Shown: piece after piece, positions 36,841-46,383 of the stretch
How positions within the stretch are numbered: position 1 is the first letter of the stretch
How the letters are laid out: each line of letters opens with the position of its first letter
Program-made: the position numbers and the translations under genes
Notes under the pieces: generated by a model
Told to the model about the DNA's origin: nothing
Database searches by the model: none
The model's input: the letters and a program-made list of their open reading frames with translations, nothing else
Assembly: GCF_029277445.1 (NCBI RefSeq)
Contig: NZ_CP119566.1
Coordinates: 1,271,001-1,335,000 of the forward strand
DNA: 64,000 nucleotides
Reading direction: 5' to 3'
From: Pararhizobium qamdonense
GTDB lineage: Bacteria > Pseudomonadota > Alphaproteobacteria > Rhizobiales > Rhizobiaceae

Positions 36841-38436
36841 ATGGCACCTCGCGTACTCGTATCCGATGAACTGTCGGAAACTGCCGTCCAGATCTTCCGT
36901 GATCGCGGCGTCGATGTCGATTTCCAGCCGCAGCTCGGCAAGGACAAGGAAAAGCTTGCCGCGATTATCGGCAATTATGATGGCCTTGCCATCCGCTCCG
37001 CCACCAAGGCGACGGAAAAGCTGATCGCTGCCGCGACCAATCTCAAGGTCATCGGCCGCGCCGGTATCGGCGTCGACAATGTCGATATCCCGGCCGCCTC
37101 GCGCCGCGGTATTATCGTCATGAACACGCCGTTCGGCAACTCGATCACCACGGCCGAACATGCGATCGCGCTGATGTTTGCCGTGGCCCGCCAGCTGCCG
37201 CAGGCCGATACATCGACCCAGGCCGGCAAGTGGGAAAAGTCCAAGTTCATGGGCGTCGAAATCACCGGCAAGACGCTCGGCGTCATCGGTGCCGGCAATA
37301 TCGGCGGCATCGTCTGCGCCCGCGCCATCGGCCTGAAGATGCATGTTCTGGCCTATGACCCCTTCCTGTCGAAGGAACGCGCCGAGGAAATGGGCGTCAC
37401 CAAGGTCGAGCTGGACGAGCTGCTCGCCCAGGCCGATTTCATCACTTTGCATGTGCCGATGACCGACAAGACGCGCGGCATCCTCAACCGTGAAGCCTTG
37501 GCAAAGACCAAGCCCGGCGTTCGCATCATCAACTGCGCACGCGGCGGTCTAGTCGATGAGCAGGCGCTTGCCGACGCCATCAAGTCCGGTCATGTCGCCG
37601 GCGCCGGTTTTGACGTGTTCGAAGTCGAGCCCGCAACGGAAAGCCCGCTGTTTGGCCTGCCGAACGTCGTCTGCACGCCGCATCTGGGCGCCTCGACCAC
37701 GGAAGCCCAGGAGAATGTCGCGCTGCAGGTGGCCGAGCAGATGTCGGATTACCTGGTCAAGGGTGCGGTCTCCAACGCCATCAACATGCCCTCGATCACG
37801 GCTGAGGAAGCGCCGCTTCTGAAGCCCTTCATCCGGCTCGCAGACGTGCTCGGCGCCTTTGTCGGCCAGGTGACGGAAAGCGCCATCAAGGAAATCGAGA
37901 TCCTTTATGATGGATCGACCGCCGGAATGAACACCAAGGCGCTGACGAGTGCGGCGCTTGCCGGTCTCATCCGCAGTCAGGTGTCCGACGTCAACATGGT
38001 TTCGGCGCCGGTCATGATTAAGGAAAAGGGCATCATCCTGTCCGAGGTCAAGCGCGACAAGTCGGGGGTCTTCGACGGTTATATCAAGCTGACGGTCACG
38101 ACCGACAACCAGACGCGCTCGGTCGCCGGTACGGTGTTTTCGGATGGCAAGCCGCGCTTCATCCAGATCAAGGATATCAACCTGGACGCCGATGTCGGCA
38201 ACCACATGGTTTACATCACCAATACCGACGTTCCCGGCATGATCGGCTTCATCGGCATGACGCTCGGCGATGCCGGCGTCAACATCGCCAACTTCCAGCT
38301 CGGCCGCCACAATGCCGGCGCCGATGCCATCGCGCTGCTTTATGTCGATGGTGCCGTGTCGGAAGACGTGCTCGACAAGCTGCGCGCCAACCCGGCCATC
38401 CGGGCCGCCAAGCCGCTGGTCTTCAACGTCGATTAA
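36841..38436 (+). CDS. serA: D-3-phosphoglycerate dehydrogenase
   Basis: 531 residues, the long form with an intervening and an ACT domain. It catalyses the first step of serine synthesis. The NAD loop is LGVIGAGNIGGIVC, the catalytic Arg is in INCARGGLVDEQAL, the Glu in VFEVEPATESPLF, and the His in VCTPHLGASTTEAQ. The C-terminal 80 residues (VGNHMVYITNTDVPGMIGFI) are the serine-sensing ACT domain, implying feedback control. Confidence 0.97.
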   Translation: MAPRVLVSDELSETAVQIFRDRGVDVDFQPQLGKDKEKLAAIIGNYDGLAIRSATKATEKLIAAATNLKVIGRAGIGVDNVDIPAASRRGIIVMNTPFGNSITTAEHAIALMFAVARQLPQADTSTQAGKWEKSKFMGVEITGKTLGVIGAGNIGGIVCARAIGLKMHVLAYDPFLSKERAEEMGVTKVELDELLAQADFITLHVPMTDKTRGILNREALAKTKPGVRIINCARGGLVDEQALADAIKSGHVAGAGFDVFEVEPATESPLFGLPNVVCTPHLGASTTEAQENVALQVAEQMSDYLVKGAVSNAINMPSITAEEAPLLKPFIRLADVLGAFVGQVTESAIKEIEILYDGSTAGMNTKALTSAALAGLIRSQVSDVNMVSAPVMIKEKGIILSEVKRDKSGVFDGYIKLTVTTDNQTRSVAGTVFSDGKPRFIQIKDINLDADVGNHMVYITNTDVPGMIGFIGMTLGDAGVNIANFQLGRHNAGADAIALLYVDGAVSEDVLDKLRANPAIRAAKPLVFNVD

Positions 38437-38474
38437 GCCGCTTATGCGGAATGGCCTTTAAGGGCCGACATTTG

Positions 38475-38510
38475 AACGCGCCGGATACCCTCCGGCGCGT
38501 TTGCCGTTTG
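38475..38510 (+). terminator. Terminator-like hairpin after serA
   Basis: AACGCGCCGG (38475-38484) and CCGGCGCGTT (38492-38501) form a perfect 10-bp stem. The following bases TGCCGTTTG are only weakly T rich, so termination may be incomplete. Confidence 0.7.
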
Positions 38511-38525
38511 ATGAAATTGAATGCC

Positions 38526-39054
38526 ATGAACGCAACAGACCGCTCCGCCCATTGGCGCCCGGCCAGCCCTTCCGATATCGAGGCGATCGACGCGATCCAG
38601 CGCATCGTGCATGCCGATTTCCCCGAGGCCCGCGCGGTTCTGTTCGAGCGCCTGGGACTTGTGCCCGGCCGGATGTTTCGTCCTGGAAAAACGCGGCGAG
38701 ATTTGCGGATATGTGCTCAGCCACCCTTGGCGCCGCCTCTCGCCACCGCCGATCGATACAAGGCTTGAGGCGATCCCGGCAGATGCGGATATCTGGTATC
38801 TTCACGATCTGGCTTTATTGCCGGGAACGCGTGGCTCAGGTGCGGGCGCAAGGGTGGCAAAATTGCTGGCGGTGGCGGCGCGCCGGGATGGCTATGGAAC
38901 CATGGCACTTGTCTCCGTCAATGGATCACAAGGTTTCTGGGAGCGGCAGGGTTTTGGCGTGCGGATGGAAGAGGCGCTCGGCGCAAAACTTTCCAGCTAT
39001 GGTGGCGAGGCGGTCTATATGGAGCGAACGCTTGCCGGTGAGAATTTTCGCTAG
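38526..39054 (+). pseudogene. GNAT acetyltransferase, frameshifted
   Basis: Two frames together spell one GNAT protein. Frame A (from ATG 38526) gives WRPASPSDIEAIDAIQRIVH through GLVPGRMF; frame B picks up with FVLEKRGEICGYVLSH and continues through IWYLHDLALLPGTRGSGAGARVAK (acetyl-CoA loop) to the stop at 39054. The break is near 38675-38690 (CGGATGTTTCGTCCTGG), where one extra base, or two missing, separates the frames. It may be a true pseudogene, a sequencing error or recoding. The end overlaps the convergent transporter gene. Confidence 0.75.
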
Positions 39055-39962
39055 GGTGTCTTCGCGGTTTGCGCAGGCCGCGGACGGCCGCGCTCGGCCA
39101 CGGCGATCCCGACGAGAACAAGCCCCATGGCAGCAATATGAAATGTCTGCAGCGCCTCGCCGATCAGGGTGATCGACAGAAGCGTGCCGAAGATCGGGAT
39201 GGTGTTGATGAACAGGCCGGCCCGGTTGGGGCCGATCAGTTCGACGCCGCGCACATAAAGAATTTGCGAGACGAGCGAGGGCAGGAGGCCCGCATAGGCG
39301 ACGATGACCCAGCCCTGCATATCCGGCCAGATCATCCGGCCGGTGGAAAACTCCCAGATCACCAGCGGAATGGAGCTGATCAGCGCCCCCAGGGCGGAAA
39401 TCGCAATCAGGCTTTTCCAGTGGATTTCCGGCTTGAAGCGCAGCGCCACGGTATAGCCGGCATAGACGAGCACGGCCGCCATCATCATGGCGTCGCCCTG
39501 GTTGAGATCGAGCGAGAGCAGCGTGGTCAGGTCGCCATGCGATGCGGTCAGGGCCACGCCGCCCAGTGTCAGCGTGAAACCGGCGATCTGTGCCAGAGAA
39601 AACGCGGTGCGAAACAGCACATAGTTCATCACGAAAATCACCATCGGGATGCCGGCCTGTTCGATAACGGCATTGATGGCGCTGGTATATTGCAGGGCGG
39701 AATAGAGAAAGGCATTGAAGGCGGTGAAGCCGACGGTGCCGTACCCCAGCAGGAGCAGCCAGTTCCTGCGGATGACCGGGAAATCGCGGCGCACCTGCGG
39801 GGCTGCGAAAATCAGGAGCACGGTGCAGGCGATGACCCAGCGCAGGCCTGTGAGCATCATCGGGCTGACGTGGCCGACGGCCATTTTCCCTGCCACCGTA
39901 TTCCCGCCCCAGATCAGGGTGGTGATGCACAAAATGATATAGGCTTGCAGATTGACGGGCAC
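39051..39962 (-). CDS. DMT-family transporter (EamA)
   Basis: 303 residues with ten predicted membrane helices in two EamA repeats; the first opens with YIILCITTLIWGGNTVAGK and the second repeat has YAGYTVALRF and LPSLVSQILYVRGVELIGPNRAGLF. DMT carriers export or import amino acids and other metabolites; substrate unknown. I prefer the GTG at 39962 (PVNLQAYI, preceded by AGGGA); an ATG at 39983 and a longer start at 40067 are possible. The stop overlaps the end of the frameshifted GNAT gene. Confidence 0.87.
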   Translation of the reverse strand: MPVNLQAYIILCITTLIWGGNTVAGKMAVGHVSPMMLTGLRWVIACTVLLIFAAPQVRRDFPVIRRNWLLLLGYGTVGFTAFNAFLYSALQYTSAINAVIEQAGIPMVIFVMNYVLFRTAFSLAQIAGFTLTLGGVALTASHGDLTTLLSLDLNQGDAMMMAAVLVYAGYTVALRFKPEIHWKSLIAISALGALISSIPLVIWEFSTGRMIWPDMQGWVIVAYAGLLPSLVSQILYVRGVELIGPNRAGLFINTIPIFGTLLSITLIGEALQTFHIAAMGLVLVGIAVAERGRPRPAQTAKTP

Positions 39963-40384
39963 GGTATTCCCTAAGCAAAGCATGATGGCGGTCGTGATGA
40001 CGGTAGACGTCCGGTGCTGCAGGACCGGCCTTTGCCGGCGCAGAGTTTCCCTTTGCATTGAATCCATACGGGCGAGGAAGGCAAGTCCACATTATGGACC
40101 ATGGGCGCGCGGGCGGCCATTGCGCGTGGCGTTGCGGGCAGGCAATGGGGTGCGCAAGCCCTGTGATGACCGGACAGGTCCGGTGCGTTTTACCCCTATG
40201 CAGGGACAATCCTGTTTTGTGAAACAGTGCTCAGACGCAGAATCTCAGGGTCAAATGCGGTCTTTACCATGCAAAAACCCCGAATCCCCGGTTAAACAGG
40301 GTCGCTTTCCAAAAAACAAAACAGTATAGATGCGCGGGTTTGAAGACAGCGCATGACTGGCGCCAAGGAAACAGGAAATCTGAA
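39963..40384. other. Gap between the DMT transporter and purA
   Basis: About 420 bases without a supportable gene. It carries the divergent promoters; TATAGAT near 40324 could be the -10 of purA. Sequence before it is A rich (CAAAAAACAAAACAG). No repeats or RNA folds stand out. Confidence 0.4.
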
Positions 40385-41683
40385 ATGACGAATGTCGTGG
40401 TGGTCGGATCGCAATGGGGTGATGAAGGCAAGGGCAAGATTGTCGATTGGCTCTCCGAGCGTGCCGACATCGTTGTGCGCTTTCAGGGCGGGCACAATGC
40501 TGGCCATACCCTTGTGATCGATGGCACCAGCTACAAGCTGTCGCTCTTGCCCTCTGGCGTCGTGCGTCCGGGCAAGCTCGCCGTGATTGGCAATGGCGTG
40601 GTCATCGACCCGCATGCGCTCTTGGCCGAAATCGAAAAGCTCGACAAGCAGGGCGTTTCCATCACGCCTGAAAACCTGCGCATCGCCGATAATGCCACGC
40701 TGATCCTGTCGCTGCACCGCGAGCTCGACGGCATCCGCGAAGATGCCGCGTCCAACAGCGGCACCAAGATCGGCACGACGCGCCGCGGCATCGGCCCGGC
40801 CTATGAAGACAAGGTCGGCCGCCGTGCCATCCGCGTCATGGATCTCGCTGATCTCGATACGCTGCCGGCCAAGGTCGACCGCTTGCTCACCCACCACAAT
40901 GCGCTGCGCCGTGGTCTTGGCGAAGCCGAAGTGAGCCATGAGGCCATCATGAGCGAGCTTTCCTCGATCGCTGCCCGCGTGCTGCCGTTCATGGAAACCG
41001 TCTGGCTCTTGCTCGACCGCCAGCGCCGCAAGGGTGCGCGCATCCTGTTCGAAGGCGCGCAGGGCACGCTGCTCGATATCGATCACGGCACCTATCCGTT
41101 CGTCACCTCGTCCAACACAGTCGCCGGTCAGGCCGCTGCAGGCTCGGGCATGGGCCCCGGTGCGCTCGGCTACATCCTCGGCATCACCAAGGCCTACACG
41201 ACCCGCGTCGGCGAAGGTCCGTTCCCGACGGAGCTGCATGACGAAATCGGCCAGTTCCTCGGCGAAAAGGGCCATGAGTTCGGCACGGTCACGGGGCGCA
41301 AGCGCCGTTGCGGCTGGTTCGATGCGGCCCTGGTGCGCCAGTCGGTTGCCACCAACGGCATTACCGGCATCGCGCTCACCAAGCTCGATGTGCTCGATGG
41401 CCTTGATGAATTGAAGATCTGCGTCGGTTACACGCTGGATGGTGCCGAGATCGATCACCTGCCGGCAAGCCAGGCGCAGCAGGCTCAGGCGAAGCCCGTT
41501 TACATCACGCTGGAAGGCTGGAAAGAATCGACCGTCGGTGCCCGCAGCTGGGCCCAGCTTCCCGCCCAGGCCATCAAATATGTGCGTCAGGTCGAGGAGT
41601 TGATCGGTGCGCCGGTCGCTCTTCTGTCCACCAGTCCGGAGCGTGACGACACCATACTTGTGACGGACCCGTTTGAGGACTAG
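40385..41683 (+). CDS. purA: Adenylosuccinate synthetase
   Basis: 432 residues. It joins IMP and aspartate with GTP in the first committed AMP step. The GTP loop [16 protein letters not shown], the IMP phosphate region [24 protein letters not shown], and [19 protein letters not shown] are all conserved, as is [10 protein letters not shown] near the C terminus. The start at 40385 gives the usual N terminus. A long membrane-protein gene follows after 62 bases. Confidence 0.98.
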   Translation: MTNVVVVGSQWGDEGKGKIVDWLSERADIVVRFQGGHNAGHTLVIDGTSYKLSLLPSGVVRPGKLAVIGNGVVIDPHALLAEIEKLDKQGVSITPENLRIADNATLILSLHRELDGIREDAASNSGTKIGTTRRGIGPAYEDKVGRRAIRVMDLADLDTLPAKVDRLLTHHNALRRGLGEAEVSHEAIMSELSSIAARVLPFMETVWLLLDRQRRKGARILFEGAQGTLLDIDHGTYPFVTSSNTVAGQAAAGSGMGPGALGYILGITKAYTTRVGEGPFPTELHDEIGQFLGEKGHEFGTVTGRKRRCGWFDAALVRQSVATNGITGIALTKLDVLDGLDELKICVGYTLDGAEIDHLPASQAQQAQAKPVYITLEGWKESTVGARSWAQLPAQAIKYVRQVEELIGAPVALLSTSPERDDTILVTDPFED

Positions 41684-41745
41684 TCTGACGTTGACGACCA
41701 GGGAAGAATTTGGCGTAAACACGCCGATGGTATGAGAAAGTTCTG

Positions 41746-44064
41746 ATGGCGGATTTTGTTGCAGTTATTCGAAGGACCGTCGATGGTCTGTCGGACAATG
41801 TTCCCGAAATGCGGGCCAAGGTCTATGACAAGGCCCGTGGCGCCGTCCGCCGTCAGCTCGAAAGCATGAAGCCTCGTCCTTCCGACGAGATGATCGAACG
41901 CCAGATGGTCAAGCTCGAGGCGGCGATCACCGAGGTCGAGGACGATCACGCCGAAGCGCTTGCGCCCCTTGAAGAGGCGTACGATGATTCGGTCGTTGAA
42001 GAAGCTGCCGAGGCCGGGGATCATGCCGCCGCACCTGCGGCGGAGCCATATGAGCAGGAAGCCCCGCCCGTCGAGGACGAACGCCCGGCCTTCGCCGCCG
42101 AGCCGCCGCTGGCCATTGAACCCGTCGAAGAGCCTGTTGCGGCCGCTGAGCCTGTGGATGCCGTCGAGCCGCCGGTGGAAGATGCTTATGTGGCGCCTGA
42201 ACCGGTTGTGGAACCCGCTTATGACCCGGCTCCCGTAGAAGACCATATTCCCGAGCCCGAGCCCGAGCATGCGGTTGAGGCCGAAGAGCCACGGCCGGTC
42301 ACGCCGTATGATCCGGATCATCCGGTTGCGGCCGAATATGCGCCGGAGGAGCGCGATGGCGCGGTCGAGGAAACGGTTTACGTTCCTGATACTGCGGCAG
42401 AACCGGAACCGCAGGAGGTTGCCGAGCCAGCGGTCGAACCGCCTGCAGAGCCGGTCGAAGAAAAACCCATGCCTGCGGCGTCCACCGAGTGGGAATTGCC
42501 GGAATGGAACGATCCTGTCCCGGCGACCGCCCATAGCGAACCGGTCTGGACGGAGGCTGCCGAAGCTGCCCCTGCTGCCGATGACATTCCCGATCTTACA
42601 ACATACGAGCCGGTTGAAACCGTAACGCTGCTGAACGAGGAAATCGGCGCCAAAGAGCAGGCTCCGGGCGAGCCTGATGCTTGGGCCTGGGACGACAAGG
42701 ATCCCTTCACGCAAGCGCCCGCAGCGGCCCCTGCCGAAGCGTCGGAACCGGCCATTGCCGATTGGTCCTGGCCGGTCGAAAAAACGCCTGCCGCTGAGCC
42801 TGAACAGCGCGCCGCTGCCAATGACAGCTGGAACGATATTGACGAGCTCCTGGCCCATGGCGGCACGGCGGCAGCGGCTGGTGCGGCAGCTTCGTCGCAG
42901 ACGGGCAGGGCGCCGGCTGCCACAGACGAAAATGTCGAAGTACTGTCACGGCCCGTTTCCTACCGCGTCGAGCCGAAACGCTCGCGTTTGAACGGCAAGG
43001 CCATCGGGCTTGCTGCAGTGCTCCTTTTGATCCTGGGCGGTGGCGGTTATGCCTATTGGCAAAACCAGACCACGGTGAATTCCTGGGTCTCGAGCACGCT
43101 GGCATCGATCACCGCCAATATTCCGGGCCAGAGCACGCCGGAAACCACAGCACCCGAAGAGGGCGCCAGGGATCTGAGCACGCCGGAAACCAACAACCAG
43201 ACGCAGACGCCGGCCAATACCGAGGTCGCAGCTGTCGAAGGCAGCGGCAAGTTCACACAGCGCCTGCAGCAGGATGGCAGCGAGATCGATCCGGGCCCGG
43301 CTGTGGTTGCCACTGGCGCCAGCGCCACCGAGGAAGGTAAATCGGTCGCGGCGCAGACGGAGGCGGGCAAGCCCGTCGATACCGCGCAGGCGGCGCAAAC
43401 GACCCCTGCCGCCCAGCCGACGGATGGGACGCAGCCTGCCCAGCCGGTGCCGGGCCAGCAGCCGGCCGCCAATCCTGCGACGCAGCAGGTCCCGGCCGGT
43501 GCCCAGAAAATGTTTCTCTATGAGGAGCGGCTCGGCCAGTCGGCCCCGACCGCCATCGAGGGCAATGTTGCCTGGTCGGTCAAGGAAGAGTCTCCGGGGG
43601 GCGATGCCAAGCCGGAGCCGGTCGTTCAGGCACAGATCAATGTGCCCGAGCGCGGCCTGACGGCCCTGATGACGATCAAGCGCAATGCCGACTCGTCGCT
43701 GCCGGCCAGCCATGTGATTGAATTTGTCTTCTCGCTGCCGGAAAATTTCGAAGGCGGCAGCATCGATAGCGTGCAGCGTGTTTCGATGAAGCGCAACGAG
43801 CAGGATCGTGGCGATGCGCTGATTGCGGTTCCGGCCAAGATCACCGAGGATTTCCACATGATCGCGCTCAACGACTTCCCGGAAGCCGTTGCGACGAATA
43901 CTGAGCTTTTGCGCACACGCGGCTGGATGGATATTCCGCTGACCTACCGCAACGGCCGACGCGCGCTGCTGACCCTGGAAAAGGGAGCCGCCGGCACGGA
44001 GGCGTTTACGAAGGCGATGCAGGCCTGGAGCCTGGCTGCAACGCCTAACCCGGCCGGTCAGTAA
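41746..44064 (+). CDS. Large acidic single-span membrane protein, rhizobial conserved
   Basis: 772 residues. A short N-terminal conserved segment (FVAVIRRTVDGLSDNVPEMRAKVYDKAR) is followed by some 350 residues very rich in Pro, Glu and Ala, then one membrane helix near 425-445 (AIGLAAVLLLILGGGGYAYW) and a Thr/Gln/Pro-rich linker. A folded C-terminal domain of about 190 residues follows (MFLYEERLGQSAPTAIEGNVAWSV to the end). The N-terminal segment is cytoplasmic and the C terminus periplasmic if the positive residues before the helix stay inside. I do not recognise a function; the plan recalls envelope tethers. Confidence 0.8.
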   Translation: MADFVAVIRRTVDGLSDNVPEMRAKVYDKARGAVRRQLESMKPRPSDEMIERQMVKLEAAITEVEDDHAEALAPLEEAYDDSVVEEAAEAGDHAAAPAAEPYEQEAPPVEDERPAFAAEPPLAIEPVEEPVAAAEPVDAVEPPVEDAYVAPEPVVEPAYDPAPVEDHIPEPEPEHAVEAEEPRPVTPYDPDHPVAAEYAPEERDGAVEETVYVPDTAAEPEPQEVAEPAVEPPAEPVEEKPMPAASTEWELPEWNDPVPATAHSEPVWTEAAEAAPAADDIPDLTTYEPVETVTLLNEEIGAKEQAPGEPDAWAWDDKDPFTQAPAAAPAEASEPAIADWSWPVEKTPAAEPEQRAAANDSWNDIDELLAHGGTAAAAGAAASSQTGRAPAATDENVEVLSRPVSYRVEPKRSRLNGKAIGLAAVLLLILGGGGYAYWQNQTTVNSWVSSTLASITANIPGQSTPETTAPEEGARDLSTPETNNQTQTPANTEVAAVEGSGKFTQRLQQDGSEIDPGPAVVATGASATEEGKSVAAQTEAGKPVDTAQAAQTTPAAQPTDGTQPAQPVPGQQPAANPATQQVPAGAQKMFLYEERLGQSAPTAIEGNVAWSVKEESPGGDAKPEPVVQAQINVPERGLTALMTIKRNADSSLPASHVIEFVFSLPENFEGGSIDSVQRVSMKRNEQDRGDALIAVPAKITEDFHMIALNDFPEAVATNTELLRTRGWMDIPLTYRNGRRALLTLEKGAAGTEAFTKAMQAWSLAATPNPAGQ

Positions 44065-44098
44065 TCTTTGGTATAGCTCTCTCAAAAGCACAAAAAGA

Positions 44099-44130
44099 AA
44101 CCCGGCTGGAGCGATCCAGCCGGGTTTTTT
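44099..44130. terminator. Bidirectional terminator between the acidic membrane protein and rpoH
   Basis: AACCCGGCTGGA (44099-44110) and TCCAGCCGGGTT (44115-44126) make a perfect 12-bp stem, with T6 on the plus side and TTTCTTTTTG on the minus side. It serves both convergent genes. Confidence 0.95.
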
Positions 44131-44152
44131 ATTGGTTCAGGTAATGCCGCGA

Positions 44153-45058
44153 TCAGGCGTCTTCGACGACCCGAAGCGCATTCTGACGATCCTGCGCCGC
44201 CTTGCGGACGGCGTCCTGGACCTTTTCGAAGGCGCGGACCTCGATCTGGCGGACACGCTCGCGGCTGATGTCGAACTCGGTCGACAGGTCCTCAAGCGTG
44301 ACCGGATCTTCAGTCAGGCGGCGGGCCTCGAAGATGCGGCGTTCGCGGTCGTTCAGAACGTTCATGGCGCTCGACAGAAGGCTGCGGCGGTTTTCCAGTT
44401 CGTCCTGTTCGATCAGGATGTCTTCCTGATTGTCGTGGTCATCGACCAGCCAATCCTGCCACTGGCCGGATTCGCCTTCGCCCGCCTTGATCGGCGCGTT
44501 CAGCGATGCGTCGCCTGAAAGCCGCTGGTTCATCGAAATGACCTCGGCTTCCGAGACCTTCAGGGTCGTGGCGATATGCGCGACCTGGTCGGGTTTCAGA
44601 TCACCCTCGTCGAGAGCCTGGATCTTGCCCTTGAGGCGGCGCAAGTTGAAGAACAGCCGCTTCTGGTTGGCGGTCGTGCCCATCTTCACCAGCGACCACG
44701 AGCGCAGGATATATTCCTGGATCGAAGCCTTGATCCACCACATCGCGTAGGTGGCCAGACGGAAGCCGCGTTCCGGATCGAATTTCTTGACCGCCTGCAT
44801 GAGGCCGACGTTGCCTTCGGAAACGACTTCACCAATTGGCAGGCCATAGCCACGGTAACCCATGGCGATCTTCGCTACGAGGCGCAGATGGCTGGTTACG
44901 AGCTGATGGGCGGCCTTACGGTCGTCATGCTCCTGATACCGCTTGGCGAGCATGTACTCTTCCTGCGGTTCAAGCATGGGAAATTTGCGGATTTCATCGA
45001 GATAACGGTTGAGACCGCCTTCTCCGGCGGTAATCGACGGTAACGTACTGCGGGCCAT
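44153..45058 (-). CDS. rpoH: Heat-shock sigma factor RpoH (sigma-32)
   Basis: 301 residues. Region 2 is clear (HLRLVAKIAMGYRGYGLPIGE, then the core-binding and -10 segment VGLMQAVKKFDPERGFRLATYAMWWIKASIQEYILRS). The RpoH box QKRLFFNLR marks it as sigma-32, and region 4 with its helix-turn-helix ends the protein (LEDLSTEFDISRERVRQIE). It directs heat-shock transcription. The ATG at 45058 follows a GGGGGG run. Rhizobia often have two rpoH genes; which one this is cannot be said. Confidence 0.95.
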   Translation of the reverse strand: MARSTLPSITAGEGGLNRYLDEIRKFPMLEPQEEYMLAKRYQEHDDRKAAHQLVTSHLRLVAKIAMGYRGYGLPIGEVVSEGNVGLMQAVKKFDPERGFRLATYAMWWIKASIQEYILRSWSLVKMGTTANQKRLFFNLRRLKGKIQALDEGDLKPDQVAHIATTLKVSEAEVISMNQRLSGDASLNAPIKAGEGESGQWQDWLVDDHDNQEDILIEQDELENRRSLLSSAMNVLNDRERRIFEARRLTEDPVTLEDLSTEFDISRERVRQIEVRAFEKVQDAVRKAAQDRQNALRVVEDA

Positions 45059-45445
45059 GATGCACCCCCCTTTCGCGTTCCGGCCTCCTCTTGGCAGGCC
45101 GGGCATGTGGGTCTATCCGACCCCACATCCTCATAGATAAGCGCGGCGAAAGCATGATTCAAGAACTCCGGTTTCACAGAGATGTGAAGCCAGAGAAGCG
45201 CATGCTCCAGTCGGGTTACGACACGTAAATTGTGTCCGTCCCTGAAATATCAAGGCTGGAACTGGCACTTTTCCTGCAAAAATCCTCCATGCCGCGACAT
45301 CTGCTGACAGGCCGAACGCGGCGGCGTGGTCCCAGATTTTGCGTGTATTTTGTACATGATCAATTTTAGATTGCATTTGATCTAATTTGTGCTGAAATGC
45401 CCCTGACGATCGTCACGGCGAGGATCGGCAAAGAGGGGATGGACA
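45059..45445 (+). promoter_or_regulatory. rpoH leader gap with a sigma-54-type promoter
   Basis: A 387-base divergent gap. On the plus strand TGGCAC (45263-45268), five bases, then CTGCA (45274-45278) closely fits the sigma-54 -24/-12 consensus TGGCAC-N5-TTGCA. It would drive the small secreted protein at 45446 with a leader of about 155 bases. No activator site was recognised. The rest holds the rpoH promoter, which I cannot place. Confidence 0.5.
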
Positions 45446-45802
45446 ATGCTCAAGATCCTAGCGGTTGCTGGTATAGCCGTTTTATCTGCGGCAACAGCGT
45501 CAGCGCAGGACCAGACCGTAAAAGCCGTCTACATTCATGATCAACGGCCTTTCCTGTGTGGTGCGCTGTTCCAACTGCTGAGCGATGCGCATGCGGAGGA
45601 TAAGGACAGGCAGGTTTTTGATCACTATTCAGCAAAGTTCAATCTGTCTTTCGAGCGTGCGAAAGCCAACATCCGGAACGCTGGGGGCGATAGTGACGAT
45701 GCTCATTTGAAAATGCAGGAAGCGGTCAATTCCATGGGGAAACTGCTGGCCCGGAAAAAGGCCATGACCGGACATCTGCTTTCGTCCTGCGAACGGTCCT
45801 GA
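45446..45802 (+). CDS. Small secreted hypothetical protein
   Basis: 118 residues with a clear signal peptide (ILAVAGIAVLSAATASAQ). The mature part is helical and has two cysteines (RPFLCGALFQLLSDAH and LLSSCERS) that could form one disulfide. I do not recognise a family. It is a single-gene unit, with a sigma-54-like promoter upstream and a hairpin after the stop. Confidence 0.7.
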   Translation: MLKILAVAGIAVLSAATASAQDQTVKAVYIHDQRPFLCGALFQLLSDAHAEDKDRQVFDHYSAKFNLSFERAKANIRNAGGDSDDAHLKMQEAVNSMGKLLARKKAMTGHLLSSCERS

Positions 45803-45811
45803 AGCAAGACG

Positions 45812-45836
45812 AGAGCCCCGCCGGGAACGGGGCTCT
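45812..45836. terminator. Terminator-like hairpin between convergent small genes
   Basis: AGAGCCCCG (45812-45820) and CGGGGCTCT (45828-45836) form a perfect 9-bp stem. No T run follows on either strand, so it may act only weakly or protect the 3' end of the transcript. Confidence 0.5.
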
Positions 45837-45865
45837 GATACCCTTCACTCAATGGCTGGGGGCAC

Positions 45866-46123
45866 TCAATGGATGGGGGAGTTGTCCTGTTCTTCCTCGA
45901 ACATGACGGCCACATCGCCATTGGCACTGAGGCGGACGCGGTTTTCATCGACGCTTGCGACGAGTTCCAGCGCGATGAAATGGTGGTGGCCTTCATGGCC
46001 GGAGCCGCTGTCTTTCTTGGTCAGCTTGATGCGATCGCCTTCGACGCGATCGACCGTTCCGACATGAAGACCGTCGGCGCTGATTACTTCGGCATGCTCT
46101 CTGATCTGTGTGACATCAACCAT
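45866..46123 (-). CDS. DUF2171-family protein
   Basis: 85 residues: VDVTQIREHAEVISADGLHVG followed by TVDRVEGDRIKLTKKDS and a GHHHFIALELVASVDENRV phrase, the pattern of DUF2171 (a PRC-barrel-like small protein). Relatives are common in rhizobia and often stress related; no biochemical role is known. The ATG at 46123 follows AAAAGGAGA. It converges on the small secreted protein gene. Confidence 0.8.
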   Translation of the reverse strand: MVDVTQIREHAEVISADGLHVGTVDRVEGDRIKLTKKDSGSGHEGHHHFIALELVASVDENRVRLSANGDVAVMFEEEQDNSPIH

Positions 46124-46383
46124 CGGGGCTCTCCTTTTATGGTCCTGCCAAAACGCGTGAGAGCCGGAAAGGATGCATGCCGGTGTGAGAAAACCGTCCG
46201 TCACCAAATCCGGGCAGGATGGCTATAAAACCTTCACTCCATCATTGCCGGTTTCGGTTCGTCGCGGCGGCAGACCATCACGGTATCGCCAATCGTCGTG
46301 GCCGCAAACGGCTCATGGGCGCACCGGTTTCCAGAGAGCTCATGCCTCGAAGGGGTGTGCCGCCAAGATGTTCAGTCAGCTTC

